Made by a program: the position numbers and the translations under genes. A stretch of 64,000 nucleotides of DNA from positions 20,740 to 84,739 of the forward strand of contig JAHQIW010001190.1 of assembly GCA_019055375.1 (NCBI GenBank). Reading direction: 5' to 3'. The notes under the pieces were generated by a model. That model searched no databases, was not told the DNA's origin, and worked only from the letters and a program-made list of their open reading frames with translations. Positions 1-11,300 of this stretch are shown here, in pieces. Source of the DNA: Parelaphostrongylus tenuis (taxonomy: Eukaryota; Nematoda; Chromadorea; Rhabditida; Metastrongylidae). Position 1 is the stretch's first letter. Every line of letters starts with the position of its first letter.

Positions 1-9
1 CAGGCGCAG

Positions 10-240
10 TTGTACCCACTATTGAATGCAATCCAATTTTTTGGGAGGAAAGATCAACCTAGATTAAATCGGCTACAATAGCTAAAATAGTCGAATTCGC
101 AACGACAAAGCTGCACTTACCTTAACTCCTCAATTAGAAAACGAACAAAACTCAGCAATACGAAACTCTTTCTTGGAAATCCCTGAAAATTTTACAACCT
201 TGCTGAAAAGCTCGCAAAACTCCGTACAAAATAACAGCAT
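10..240 (+). repeat. Dispersed repeat, direct copy at 21,236-21,465
   Basis: This stretch reappears in the same orientation at about 21,236-21,465. Both copies contain the words TTGTACCCACTATTGAATGC and CACTTACCTT/CACCTACCTT in the same order, with many scattered differences and small indels. It is probably one end of a longer interspersed element whose left part lies outside the window. No coding potential is apparent. The short open frames here are not supported by any family resemblance. Confidence 0.8.
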
Positions 241-389
241 TACGCTAAGAGCTTCTCGTATAATTCCTTGTCTAAAGCCGCTACAACCTAGCCGTAGAAA
301 TTTCAAGTGAAAACCGTTTTCTGAAACATCCGTTGCGACTTTGCATTGTTGGGTCACATGTCCAAATTGTCCGTAGACTATTACACCTT

Positions 390-1240
390 TCTACAACTTT
401 TGAAACAACATTGCCATGGAAATTTCACGTTAGAAATTTAGCATAAACCTACGATGTCACCTGGCCATGCTGATGCAGAGGTAATCTCATTGGTCGAGCA
501 ATCGCTACTACTTTGCATTGAGGGTTTTTTTGTGAAAACCAGTGTCTAAACTACCAATGCTAGTTTACCCTTCAGGTTTAACGCGGAAATCGTCGAGCAG
601 GATATGACAGTTTTCCTGCTCATTGAGTGCTCATGGAGTAAAATTAGCCTGTATCACCAGTTGCCATGTCTGTTGCCTTACCTTGCCATAAAGGCTTCAC
701 GCAAAAATCGTTGCCCAGTCCACCACTCCTACTCCGTTATCTTGGTTTCACCTAGAAATGTCGGACGGGCTATCATACCTTTCGTTTTCAGAGTTTCACG
801 TGGAATGTGCGACTTGAACTGCAACTGCTCAACTGCTATTCACCACTTACACCTTTTACGTAGAAATTGATTATGAACTAACATTCTTATCCTGACATGC
901 GCTTCTCATGTAGAAATCACCTCCTAAATGACTGAAGCAGCATACGCCAATGGGCTTAGCAAAGAGCTTGGTTTATGGAATTTCGTAAATGAGAGGACAT
1001 AATGGCGACTATGGCAAGTTGACAATAAGCGAGTGAGAGCGATTATCAAAGCGCGACCTGTTAAGACTAAACCGGATGGTGTGGAAACTCAGCATAGAGC
1101 ATTCTTCTGCTGTTTCACTGTCGCAAATTACGGAAGTAACTGCGGTCTCTGCGCGGTGTAAAATGGCGATCACCTTCACGCTAACATAGTATTCTTCATA
1201 ATAACTACTGGGTATACCGATATTCCCCGCCCTATTAGTC
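390..1240 (+). repeat. Degenerate ~50 bp satellite block plus flank, inverted copy at 19,735-20,570
   Basis: The first part (390-960) is built from a loosely repeated motif close to TTTCACGTGGAAATCGTTGC followed by a CCACCACTGCTA-like stretch, with a period near 50 bp. The following part (about 900-1,240) is non-satellite sequence. The whole block reads again on the opposite strand at 19,735-20,570: for example AAGTAACTGCGGTCTC followed by GTGTAAAATGGCGAT occurs in both. Satellite and flank therefore moved or duplicated together as one unit. Confidence 0.8.
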
Positions 1241-1459
1241 CGTTCAGTGTTTTTTTCCTAATTCGAACAAATTAAGTTAATTGCCAAATGGTTGTGATAT
1301 GTTGGAGAATGTTATAGTCACCTGAGTTGATCTGATAATTTTTTGGATATCAATGCCCCCCGAAATGGTCGTCATCTATTTTTCAAGCGAAAGAGGGCAC
1401 GCCATAACGAGGTGAACTTTTTTCGCTCTCATTGTTTCACCATGCCATTCATCTCATTG

Positions 1460-1660
1460 TAGATCGCTAAAGCGGTACCAGACTGGTCTCAAACTTGTCT
1501 GGGAGAATAAGCAGCACAGACCTTGATATAGCGAAAGCACCGCGAGTCAATTGTAAAGGCTTCTTTTTCAAAAGCACTTAAACGAAGCTAAAAATTGTAG
1601 GTGGATACTAGCCATCTCTCAGGGATTTAATCAACGCCAAACTGCCTTCATCCTTTAAGC
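1460..1660 (+). mobile_element. SINE-A fragment (tRNA-derived SINE, 3' part)
   Basis: The words CTTGTCTGGGAGAATAAGCA, CACCGCGAGTCA, TTGTAAAGGC and ATCAACGCC appear in the same order as in the full-length SINE-A copy at 11,996-12,297. The tRNA-like head with the A and B boxes is missing, so this is a 5'-truncated, diverged copy. Confidence 0.75.
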
Positions 1661-1669
1661 GTTTCTGGT

Positions 1670-4150
1670 TTGCCCGATCCTAGTAATTTGGCCTGTTGAT
1701 TATTTCTTTTCTGAATGAGTTTGCAGTCTTTCACAATAGTCATTTTGCTAGACGAAACGAGAACCTCTCCACACTGATTTTTCCAGACTATTACTATATC
1801 TGGAGAGCTCGAATCAGAGTTTATCAATGAAAAAATCATAAAATACGTTGTATTCATTTACAACACATGCATTCCTTTTGTCGAAGCACATCACCAATAT
1901 GTATAGGGGGTTCTATCATGTTGAAAGTAAATCCAGAAGGAAACGAGATACACTGAACAAGCCTAATGCACAGCGAATCACAACTATTTATCGCTTGGTA
2001 TTGTTCCAACATACGAGTATCGGAGATCGAGCGTGGACATGAGAAAGAGTGGTATGGTAGATTCTTTCATAATTACCAAAATGCAATTATAAGGAGGTTT
2101 ATCTATAGAAAATGAAAATCGGGACCTTGAATACGATTTGAGGATCACAAGGTAGCGGAGAAGATAATGGGAGTGATGAATCTAAATTTCCTATCCAACT
2201 GACATTTCGTTTTGACAAATTTTCACTGATTTTGCATTAGACTCCAACAAAAACAGTTCATACCTAGTGCTTCGAACACGGTACTCACCCGAATAGGATG
2301 CTCATATTGCCTCTGACCTGAGGCAACTATTGACTGAATTGGTGGGTTTTCATCAGGTTTCATCATGCAGTAACTCTTATGACGTCACGGCAAATGGGTC
2401 CCCAAAAAAGTTAATTAGTAAATTGTTTGACATGCCATGCATCGTTGAAAAAAGTTATGGATTCGTGTAGAGACGTCGCATTCAAAATCCCTATGACTTT
2501 CATAAAGTGAGCGATCCAGCCAAAAATATTCCTTGATGAAAACCCGTTGTCAGTTTCTCTCCTTTGCTGCTTTTCTCACTGTTTCGTGGTACGTCCAATA
2601 GTGTTTTAAAGATAGCTTTAATACTTCGAACTAAGCGAAGGAAGGTTGCACTAAGCTTTCAGAAAAGCCAGACTGCTGGGTGGCAATTACCGATATAACG
2701 CCCCGTGGCCCTCTCGATCAAAAACCGGGTTTAAAAAAGGAAAAATTCTTGTCTTCGTCTATCTGCGAGAGTTTATACTTTTGCATGTATTGATTTTTGT
2801 TTCATGAGTTCGTTCTAATTGCAGATACGTGGGACAATGTGACAGAAAAATAAAGAGTTTTCTTGTCAGGCCACAATTATATTAGGTGAACAAAAATCCA
2901 TAATCTTTTCGAATGGCCGATTACTTGCCACTATATTTTAGATGGCTACATACTGTCATAGAAAAGAATATCACAAAAAATTCTTAGAACCCTCCAACAA
3001 GTAGAAACCTGGAGATGAACTCTACAATCTTTCCCCTAAAGAATTCTTAAACCCTAGTGACATGCGCCTTCTGGTAATAAAACTTTTTGACGAAGAGACG
3101 ACTTCTTTTCAATCAAAAAAACGAACACATCCTCATGTTATTCTACAGACATTGAACTTCGACTTAGAGGAGAGCTGCTTATAACATTGCCATATCATGT
3201 TGTAATGAGAGTCATTCCGATTTCAACCGCACAGGCAGCAACCATTTTGCCTTCCTTTGAAAGTGACTTCAGCATCGTCGGCATCGTCACTACCGTAAAG
3301 CTTTGATTTATCTCCATCGATGAATCACTATACTCGAAACAAATATGCAAAATGCTGGTGGCAGGAATTTCATGAGGAAAATTACAGAAAATATGTTGGG
3401 AAATGCTCAAGTAACCCAAGCATGAGAGAAATTATTCAGTATTACACATTTTAGAGGATGAAAACATGGACAAATACGTTCCATTACAAGCACACTTGTA
3501 AATCTTACGCCACCGTTTAAAACAACACAAGAATGATTCCATTACCTCAGATTAATCGTGGTTAGATGTTTTAGGCTAATGGTACCCTTTTTGATGATCG
3601 TTTTAGCACAAATGTTCAATGATGTGCTTTATCGATTCTCGGCAAACATCATATACCTCGATGACATCCTCTCAATAATTAAATTCTAGAATGCTGACTG
3701 TAGGCAAGAAAAGGCGCCGTTGATGTTATAAGCTCGAAAGATTTTTTCAGCTGCTAATCACGCTATGACTAAAATCGGATGCGCCTATTATACTTGTACC
3801 AATCAGTGCAATCCTAAAAATTTCTTCTAACGTCACTTGTCTATTCATATGATGCCACAGTAAGTCATTCAGTCCCTCGGCTATCTTGATGCAGCACCTC
3901 TCTTGTCTCACTTAGGCTCAAACTCGGTGTTCCAATTTACAGGAATGGTACATCATGCGGAGCATGTCGTGGAAGGAAACCCCTGCGTGCGTTGAGGCTC
4001 TATGCAACAGCTCAGTGGGTTATTTTCAATAAGAGCAAAGGCTTAAGAAAAGCCATTACCATTTTCAGAAATTTTTGTAAGCTTGTTCATTTCAGTATCT
4101 GCCTCCAAGTGCCGAAGATCACTTGCAATTCATCATGTTCGTATTTAGAT
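1670..4150. other. Intergenic stretch, no supported gene
   Basis: Only short open frames are present on both strands (all below about 75 codons), with no recognisable domain, no paired splice sites joining them and no known repeat family of this window. Nothing further can be called here. Confidence 0.6.
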
Positions 4151-4157
4151 TCACAAT

Positions 4158-4265
4158 ATGCCTGATAATCATTTTTGAGCCACGCATGTCAGTGATCTAT
4201 CAAAGAGGGTTGACTTATACAGCACGATACACGTGCTTTCGATCTTGCGATCTCGTCAGTCTTAC
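4158..4265 (+). mobile_element. MITE-A end fragment
   Basis: The sequence TTTTTGAGCCACGCATGTCA, followed by the GGTTGACTTATA and CGATCTTGCGATCTCGTCAG words, matches the left arm of the fuller MITE-A copy at 6,808-7,083. The other arm is absent, so this is a solo end. Confidence 0.8.
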
Positions 4266-4825
4266 GTCTTATTTAGACTTACACGTTGTTAAGATGCTCG
4301 ATAGTTTATGAGCTTGTGCTTTCCATGAAACTGTTTCTTGCCAGTTGTTCACAAGCCAATGCCAAAACAGATGCCTGAGAAAAGATACTTGAAGGAAATT
4401 GTGTAAGAAAGGAAATGTTATTCGCGATAAAGTCGATTGTTTCTAGTACACAAAGCGCCTCTAATGATCACACCACTACCATCAACTCGGAATTAATATC
4501 CTACGGAGTGCAATAGAATGAAACATGAGAGGGCAAACTGCAGTTTGGCTCTAATAGTACATGAATCCCATGAGCGGCTTGGTAGGGTGATGTTTAAAAA
4601 AGTTTATTTACCCATGTTTGAGGTTGAAAATGTTCCACAACATAAATGTGACTTGAGAACGTAGAATTCTGAGATTTCATGGTTGTCCAGTGTATTGACG
4701 ACAAGTTAGATGCTTCGACTGACTGAACCACAAGAAATAAAATTTTCCCTAAATTAATTCTAGTTAGTTGTTCAACAGCCCACTGTAAAGCGCAGATGTG
4801 TCGAGAAAAATAAAGAAAAACAACC

Positions 4826-5303
4826 TAAGAGAATTGAGTGGTGAGCACAAAAACACGGCCTCAGGCGGGAATCGAACCCTCATTCATCCTATCCGGGGAA
4901 GCGTGCTTTACCACTACACCACAAGGTACATTTGCGCCACCACTCATCCTTCAACATGTCAATGTTAGCTAACAGCCACCAATCCTTGAACGATTTGGTC
5001 GGGTATGCGATTTCGTTTCATAAACCCAGCTGAGCTGACAGCCTATGTGGTATGTAGTACTTGTAATTTCCACTGTTGCTGACTGCATTTTTCGCAGTGG
5101 TACGATGTTTTCAATACACCTAGGAGAATTGAGTAAGCAAAAACACGGCCTCAGGGGCGATTGAACACGCGTTTATCCTGTACGATGTTGAAGAATGAGT
5201 GGTGGCGCACATGTAGTGGTAGAGCACGCGTCCTCGGATAGGACAAAAACGCGGGTTCGTCCCGCCCGAGGCCATGTTTGTGCTCACCACTCAATTCCCT
5301 TAA
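4826..5303. mobile_element. Foldback element with two facing tRNA-like heads
   Basis: The outer ends are inverted repeats: GAATTGAGTGGTGAGCACAA at the left and its reverse complement just before 5,303. Inside each end lies a tRNA-like segment. On the right arm it reads GTAGTGGTAGAGCACGCG followed by GCGGGTTCGTCCCGCC (B-box-like). On the left arm the same elements run on the minus strand (GGGAATCGAACCC). An inner arm, ATTTGCGCCACCACTC, is also inverted. The lack of a paired acceptor stem argues against a functional tRNA gene. The best reading is a TIR element that has incorporated a Pol III promoter. Confidence 0.75.
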
Positions 5304-5629
5304 TGTGTTAGTAATATCGTACCACTGCGAAAAATGCAGTCAAAAACATTACAAATTGAAAAAGAAGGCTTCGAAAAAAATTTGTGTATTGCAAGTGATT
5401 GTTCCAGAAGAAGCACGCAGTGCACTTCCGAGAGATCTAAGCTGTGGAATGAATTCTAGCATTTCAATGGAAAGTTTTTGTCCAGAGAGAGTGGCCGTTT
5501 CTTCATTTGCTTCCGGATAACCGAAAACAACACTCTCCACGCCTCGGCCCATGGAATGTGGGTGGGCGAACCTCGAGGTCGCTTCGTGCGCTCCAATGCA
5601 AACTGTTGACCTACGGCCGTCGTCCCGAT

Positions 5630-6105
5630 CTCGTGCTCAGACGATTTATCGCTGTGAATTTAGTTTTCGTGGCGGTGCGCGGTCTTGTCCTGCCCCTATA
5701 CGCGTGTTTCGGCCTTGCAGCCTCGTCACTGGGGCAGATCCCTTCGTCTTCAGCCAATCCTCCCGGGGCCCCTACATCCCCCTATATAGAAGTAGCGACG
5801 ACGAACTATCTACTTAATCGTCGTCAAGTTATGAAATATCGTGCTTATCGTTTCCAGTGTTTTCTCAAGACTATCCCATGCTCAAACCTCATCGAGAGTC
5901 GAAAGTCGCCGATCTTGTGTGATTTTTCACTTGACGGCAATTGTGTAAATCGTTCGTCGTCGCCCACCCTCTTTAGAACGGGAGTAGGGGGCCCCGAGAG
6001 GATTGGCTAAAGACGAAGGGCCTGTCCCGACCGACGACAAGGCTGCTCAAGGCTGACACACGTGTATCGGGATGTACACGAGCCCATTAATAGACCACAT
6101 GACAT
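5630..6105. mobile_element. Diverged MITE-A-like element, GC-rich arms
   Basis: The arms at about 5,695-5,800 and 5,970-6,075 are inverted repeats of each other (GGGCAGATCCCTTCGTCTT against AAGACGAAGGGCCTGTCCC). The order of words (GTGTTTCGGCCTTGCAGCC, CGTC, GGGCAG, then a GACGACGAAC core) resembles MITE-A at 6,808 and the diverged copy at 45,394. It ends near ATTAATAGACCACATGACATG. The long open frames across it are products of its GC-rich palindrome and are not treated as genes. Confidence 0.6.
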
Positions 6106-6127
6106 GTTGGATCAGATAATAGTATAC

Positions 6128-6250
6128 CCAATAATGTGGAGTGCTGTGCAAAAACATTTGCGTCAGCCGGGATTCGAACCCAGATCTCACTCTTTCCGGG
6201 AGCGTATGCTGAACTGTTGCACCACCGATGCTCGTTTTGCACAGCACTCT
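6128..6250 (-). mobile_element. Short TIR element carrying a tRNA-like Pol III promoter
   Basis: The ends GAGTGCTGTGCAAAAAC and GTTTTGCACAGCACTC are perfect inverted repeats. Between them, on the minus strand, lie an A-box-like GGTGCAACAGTTCAGCAT and a B-box-like GGTTCGAATCCC. The tRNA-like body fills nearly the whole space between the repeats, so the unit is only about 120 bp. Confidence 0.75.
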
Positions 6251-6288
6251 TTTTTTTCTTTCTCTTGAATAATAGTCATGAGATTTTT

Positions 6289-6512
6289 ATAAACCCAATG
6301 ATGTAGAGTGGTGTACAAAAACTTTTGCGTCAGCCGCGATTTGAACCCAGATCTTACTCATTCCGAGTGGAAAAAAAGTGAAGGAGTGGAGTGCAAAACG
6401 AGCGTCGGTGGTGCAACGGTTTAGCACATGCTTCCGGAAAGAGCGAGATCTGGGTTCAAATCCTGGCTGATGCAAACGTTTTTGCACACCACTCTACATC
6501 ATTGGGTTTATT
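6289..6512 (+). mobile_element. Foldback element with intact tRNA-like A and B boxes
   Basis: Inverted repeats of about 46 bp (6,289-6,335 against 6,465-6,511; ends AAACCCAATGATGTAGAGTG) bound the element. The right half carries TGGTGCAACGG, an exact match to the Pol III A-box consensus TRGYNNARNNG, and GGTTCAAATCC, an exact match to the B-box consensus GGTTCRANNCC, spaced as in a tRNA gene. The left half holds an inverted, partial copy of the same B-box region. It is related to the 6,128-6,250 unit. Confidence 0.8.
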
Positions 6513-6807
6513 CAAACATCATAACACCGCAGTCGGCGGTCAAACAAGATGATTTCAATCAATAGTCATGAAATATATTTATTTCGATTTTGGTCTCAAG
6601 AGAACACTCGAAATAAACGATATAATATTTATTATTTGCTTGTTACATCTGCTACGGTTTTTTCTCTGTTCCCTCTTTTGTTCGTTTGTTCTCTGTTTTT
6701 TGCTGTTTTTTCTCTATTTCGTTCCTTTTTCGTAATCATCTGTCTATTTTCCACTTTGTTTCATTGTTCGGTCTACTGATGGACTTGAATTGACATAAAT
6801 ATAAAAC

Positions 6808-7083
6808 ATGCCTGACAATCATTTTTTGAGCCACGCATGTCAGTGGTCTATCAAAGAGGGCTGACTTATAGAGTCCGATACACGTGGTTTCGATCTTGCG
6901 ATCTCGTCAGTCGGGCAGTTACCCTTTCTCGTCTTTTGCCAAACCTGTGTGGGTGCTCCAGTCCCCACACTAAGAGTTAGCGACGACGAACGTTTTACAC
7001 TCCATGTCAAGTGAAAATCCCACCGAACACCGATTCGATAGACCGCTGACATGCGTGGCTCAAAAAATGATTGCCAGGCATAT
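6808..7083. mobile_element. MITE-A, near-complete copy
   Basis: Inverted terminal repeats of about 45 bp: ATGCCTGACAATCATTTTTT at the left and its counterpart AAAAAATGATTGCCAGGCAT at the right, both continuing into the GAGCCACGCATGTCAG word. The interior has the diagnostic CTGACTTATAGAG, CGATCTTGCGATCTCGTCAG and GGGTGCTCCAGTCCCCACAC words, the last part of a second set of arms. There is no transposase. It is a non-autonomous DNA element of about 275 bp. Confidence 0.85.
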
Positions 7084-7339
7084 TGATATTTTGAGCTTTG
7101 GTGTTCTTTCTTTCAATGATTCAATAGATTTTCAGGGTATGATATCAATGGATCATGGCGGTGACAAGAAAGAAACCACTGAGGAGTCGAAAGTGCCGAT
7201 TTTTTGCGCAAGTATGTATGTTCTCTAGTGAAACGTTATTGGTTTTCTAGTCCTCATCACGTGTAGCGTTCACAAATCTCTCCATTTATCAGGTTGTTCT
7301 TTTGAGAGCTGGATTAGAGTAAATAAAATGACTTCTCTC

Positions 7340-7575
7340 TCCGTGGCCGAGTGGTTGTGGTGGTCGTCGCTGCGCGCTCTTGCTCAATCCCCGTCCCCAA
7401 CACTCTCACCAGCAATCAATAACGAACGCCCTATGGGACCCCACAGCCTGGCTATCCTCGAGACTGCAAGGAGACGCGCGCAACCAGGATTCTACGACGT
7501 TCAAGAAGAAGACGAGTAACGATTGAATGCTATAGAAGTATTGGGATTCTGCATGGGAAATAAAGCACTGTGAAG
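7340..7575 (+). mobile_element. SINE-B copy with tRNA-Ser/Leu-like head
   Basis: The 5' end carries TGGCCGAGTGG, an exact A-box match of the tRNA-Ser/Leu type, and a degenerate B box GCTCAATCCCC about 45 bases on. The body (CTATCCTCGAGACTGCAAGG, then CAAGAAGAAGACGAGTAACG, then GATTGAATGCTAT) recurs at 23,582-23,825 in the same orientation and at 43,240-43,430 inverted. It ends near an AATAAA. The open frame it contains reflects the repeat and not a gene. Confidence 0.75.
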
Positions 7576-7686
7576 GCGTATCAGTAGAGTGCCAAGTAGA
7601 ATTTTTAATGAAATTCAGTTTTTTTTGAGAGCTTTCTTCCCAGTGATTTGAGACGCTTTGAATTGGGCCAATGTCTGCATTAATCG

Positions 7687-8140
7687 GTGAGAATGTTCAG
7701 AGCCATTTCGAAGCTGCTCCGTCAGAGCCATACGTTCGTTTCGGCGGTGTAGCCCGCTTCATCAGTGGCCCACGACCCACACTAAACCCTACTTTGTAGT
7801 AAGGATTGGGAGACGTCAATTATGGTGATAGCACGTGATATTGTGTTGATTTTTTCATTTTTTTCTCTGTTGATGGATTACGGTTGGTAGTGAATATGTA
7901 GGATTCTATCTCATCAACTGTTTTTGAGCCTCGCTCCAAACCCGTATCCATCGACTGAAAATGCTGATAACACAATATCACTTGCTATAACCGTAAATAA
8001 GGTCTCCCGTTTTTGCTATGAGAGTAGGGTTCAGTGTGGGGCGTGGGCCAGCTGATGAAGCGGGCGACAACACCGAAACGTACGTATGCTTCCGACGTAG
8101 CAGCCTCGAATAGGCTATGAACTTTCTCTCAGACTATATT
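7687..8140. mobile_element. Long inverted repeat (foldback element)
   Basis: The left arm (about 7,687-7,880) and the right arm (about 7,960-8,140) are imperfect inverted copies: GCTTCATCAGTGGCCCACGA against the GTGGGGCGTGGGCCAGCTGATGAAGC word, and CACGTGATATTGTG against CACAATATCACTTG. The right arm contains an ACACCGAAACGT motif shared with other foldback elements here. A diverged relative sits in ferritin intron 2 at 47,520-47,720. Confidence 0.8.
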
Positions 8141-8324
8141 GAGGGTTTAGAGCGAGGTTAGAAAACAGTCGATGAGATGGGTTGGCAATAATCGTATCGT
8201 TTTCTCTGTAAAGTACTACTTAGAGCCATTGGGCCGATGTGGCGCTTCCGATTATCTGAGAAATTCTTCGTTCTCTGATAGCCTGATCGCCTCTGTAGCT
8301 TGCTTCTTCCGAAAGTTTTGTCAG

Positions 8325-11300
8325 GAAAATACAAGGTCGGTGTCGACCATACCGCTTGGAATCGAGCTTACGCCCGAGACGTTACTTCTCGACTAGGAAT
8401 CCACGATGACGAAATCTCCGAGTTAGGTTGGTTTCTCGATGCATAAAATTTTCCTTAGAACAACTTAAGTGTATTTTGTTCTCGAACGCCTGTGACGCAG
8501 TTGTTGAAGGTGCTCGTTGACACCCCCAACGTGATGGATCCATTTATGATCGATAGTTCGGTCCCGGTGCTCGTAGCTCACCAATCCTTACATCTCTTCG
8601 GGGTCGGTGTCTTCGTGCTAGACTTGTTTAGGAGGATGAGCAGTGACCTAATATATCGATAGGCCACTGCGGATTTGTCATGAAGGCCAGATATGCATAT
8701 GCATTTAGTCACCTCAAACATCCTGGATGAAGACGCATACACGGCCCATCCTCAGGCAGTCATCAACTCCACGAGCCTTATCCTTTATGCTTTTAATGTC
8801 TTCAAATTCAGTCATGACTTTTCGTATATGTGAAAGAATTTCGCCTAAATGATTTTGTTGTCATCACCGAATCGCCTTCGCGGTGTAGGAAAAAATTTCA
8901 GCACAAAGTTCCAGGAACTGAGAGTTTGTGAGTGTGTTTGCCTTAGTTTTCAGCTCTCGATCACTTGATGGCGAATGTGACGCAGGTCGTAAGAGACGTA
9001 CTTATGACAGCAACCCGTTTCTCCATTTACAGCAGAAGGACGAGACTCGAAGCGTGTGACGTGGAAAGTGCCATCAATGTTCGTGATTTAATGGTGATTT
9101 TTCCTCAGTGTATAGTTTTTTCTTGGAACCAAATTCTCCTATCTGCCTGATATAAATTATTTGAGCCATGCATGTCGGTGGTCTATCAAGACGGCTGACT
9201 TATAGAGCCCGATACACAAGGTATGATATATTGAATATACTAGCCAAGAACAGTCGAGTGTACAACACTCTGTGTTCGGTGAGAGTTTCACTGGACATAG
9301 AGTGTAAAACGTTCGTCGTCGCTAATTCTTAGTGTGGGGACTGGAGCACCCACAGAGATTAGCAAAAGACGAGAAAGGGTAACTGCCCGACTGACGAGAT
9401 CGCCAGATCGAAACACGTGTATCGGGCTCTATAAGTCAGCCCTCTTTGATAGGCCACTGACATACGTGGCTCAAATAATGATTACCAGACTACATCTTCC
9501 ATTTAGGTAGCTCCAATAGTCAAAATTTACCTTTTGGTTCTTTAGTGGGATTTGGCGCCGTAGATTCTTTTTCAATTCAAATGGTTTGATAGAATACAGA
9601 ACTGAATGTAAACTGGTAATTAATATTAAAAGACTGGTTGTAAGCTGCTAAAGTCATCGTCATTTGTTAGGAAAAGTTTAGGGAATGCTCTAACGACGTT
9701 AAGAAAGGCTGCTCGTTTTTAGCTTCCTTTCACCTCTTCACATGCCGAATCCAATACGCAGTTTTTTGGCTCCGATGGTCTTTCACGATCGCTCTACCCT
9801 GACGGTCGTTATGTGGTCGATCTCAGATCAATCATGAACATGCCTCCTCGTCGGATGCCATTTAAGCGAAGGTTGCGCAGTGAGTAGTCTTCCCTACTTA
9901 TTTTTAGGAAAATTTGCAGTCATGGTGTCTCGCATATTTCAAAATGGCCTTAGCTAGATTGTCTTTATTTGTCAAATTGTCAAATACATCACTATTTACA
10001 GAACATTGGCTCGTCATTGATGGTGAACAACCGCGAGTGCCCGAAAATCCCATAATCACACCTTTGACTTCTAGTTCTGTGCAGGACAGCGTTGCCAATT
10101 ATCAGAACTCCTCCGCTGACTCACTCATGGTAAAGTCTTTTCTCAGCGTAGAGCTCGTCTTTGCAAAGTCCTGAAGATATATTGCATCTTATTCAGAGCT
10201 TCACGAGATTGGTATCTTTTTCCCAATCGATTGTTCTTCTTTCCGGTCGATGGGTTTTCGCGGTTGCTTGTGGCTGACGTTTCGGCAAATCGCCTTCTCT
10301 AAAGAGTAATAAAGGAGGCGTATTTGCCGAAACGTCGGCCACAAGCAACCGCGAAAACCCATCGACCGGAAAGAAGAACAATCGATTGGCAAAAAGATAC
10401 CAGCCTCGTGAAGCTTTAAATAAAGATCAGTTTTCTAAGCTTTTCTTCTCATTTTTAAAGTTTTATATTGGTAACATGCCGAGGTTTAAAGAAAGTCGGT
10501 CTTTCGAGTTATTGCATCTTAAATTTTCCTACTTCAAATCATCTATGAGCACGCATGGTTCTCCCACTTCATCATCTCTAATTCCATTTAGGATGACGGG
10601 AATCGCTTACCGAGGACCGGTAACAAGCTCGAGCAATCCGCATCGCGTCCGTTCACTACTCATTCATTGTCAATGGTAGCGCATCTTCGAATTATTTTCC
10701 AGATGTTCCTGGGATTCTACAAAGTCCTTATACCACTGGTTTCAGGATCAGCAGATATTCTTCAAGAAGTGTGTGGAAACGGTGATGGGTTCATGTCCAG
10801 AAAAGCGAAGAGTAAGTTTTAATAAGCTCATAATAGTTTCTCTTTTCATCTTGGATGATTACGTTTCAGTGGTTCAAAGCATCTGAAAAATTCTTCTAAT
10901 CTCACTACATTTAGTTTTCTTTATAACTGGTTTTGAGATTCGTTATGGACGAGAGTAGTGCAGTAATTAGAGCTCCTCTGCAACGCGCACATGTTCGCTA
11001 GTTCGATCCATCCCACTCCCGTGGTCCACCAGGCTTTTCATCCCTTTAGAGTCATTAAACTGCTATCAGACCTATCCGAAAGGATAATAGGTCTATGCTC
11101 ATGCATTCGTAGACCACCGCGAGTTATTTTATAGACCAAGTGCATTCGATTCCTCTATCGATATCTAACGTTCTAACGAGGAGTCACACTTATGGATATC
11201 ATTATGCGATTGCGGGAGAGACTGGTATAGCGCCCATAGGTGTTATAATGTTCCCGGTGATTTGTTTTTTCTCCCTAAAGAAGGCTCATCCATCGTAGAT

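Noticed and set aside
5205..5280. Apparent tRNA gene with a good B box
   Set aside because: The 5' half does not pair with the 3' acceptor arm and the segment is part of an inverted-repeat element with several copies.
5507..6010. 167-codon open frame on the + strand
   Set aside because: It runs through a GC-rich inverted-repeat element with similar-length frames in other phases and on the other strand; no family resemblance.
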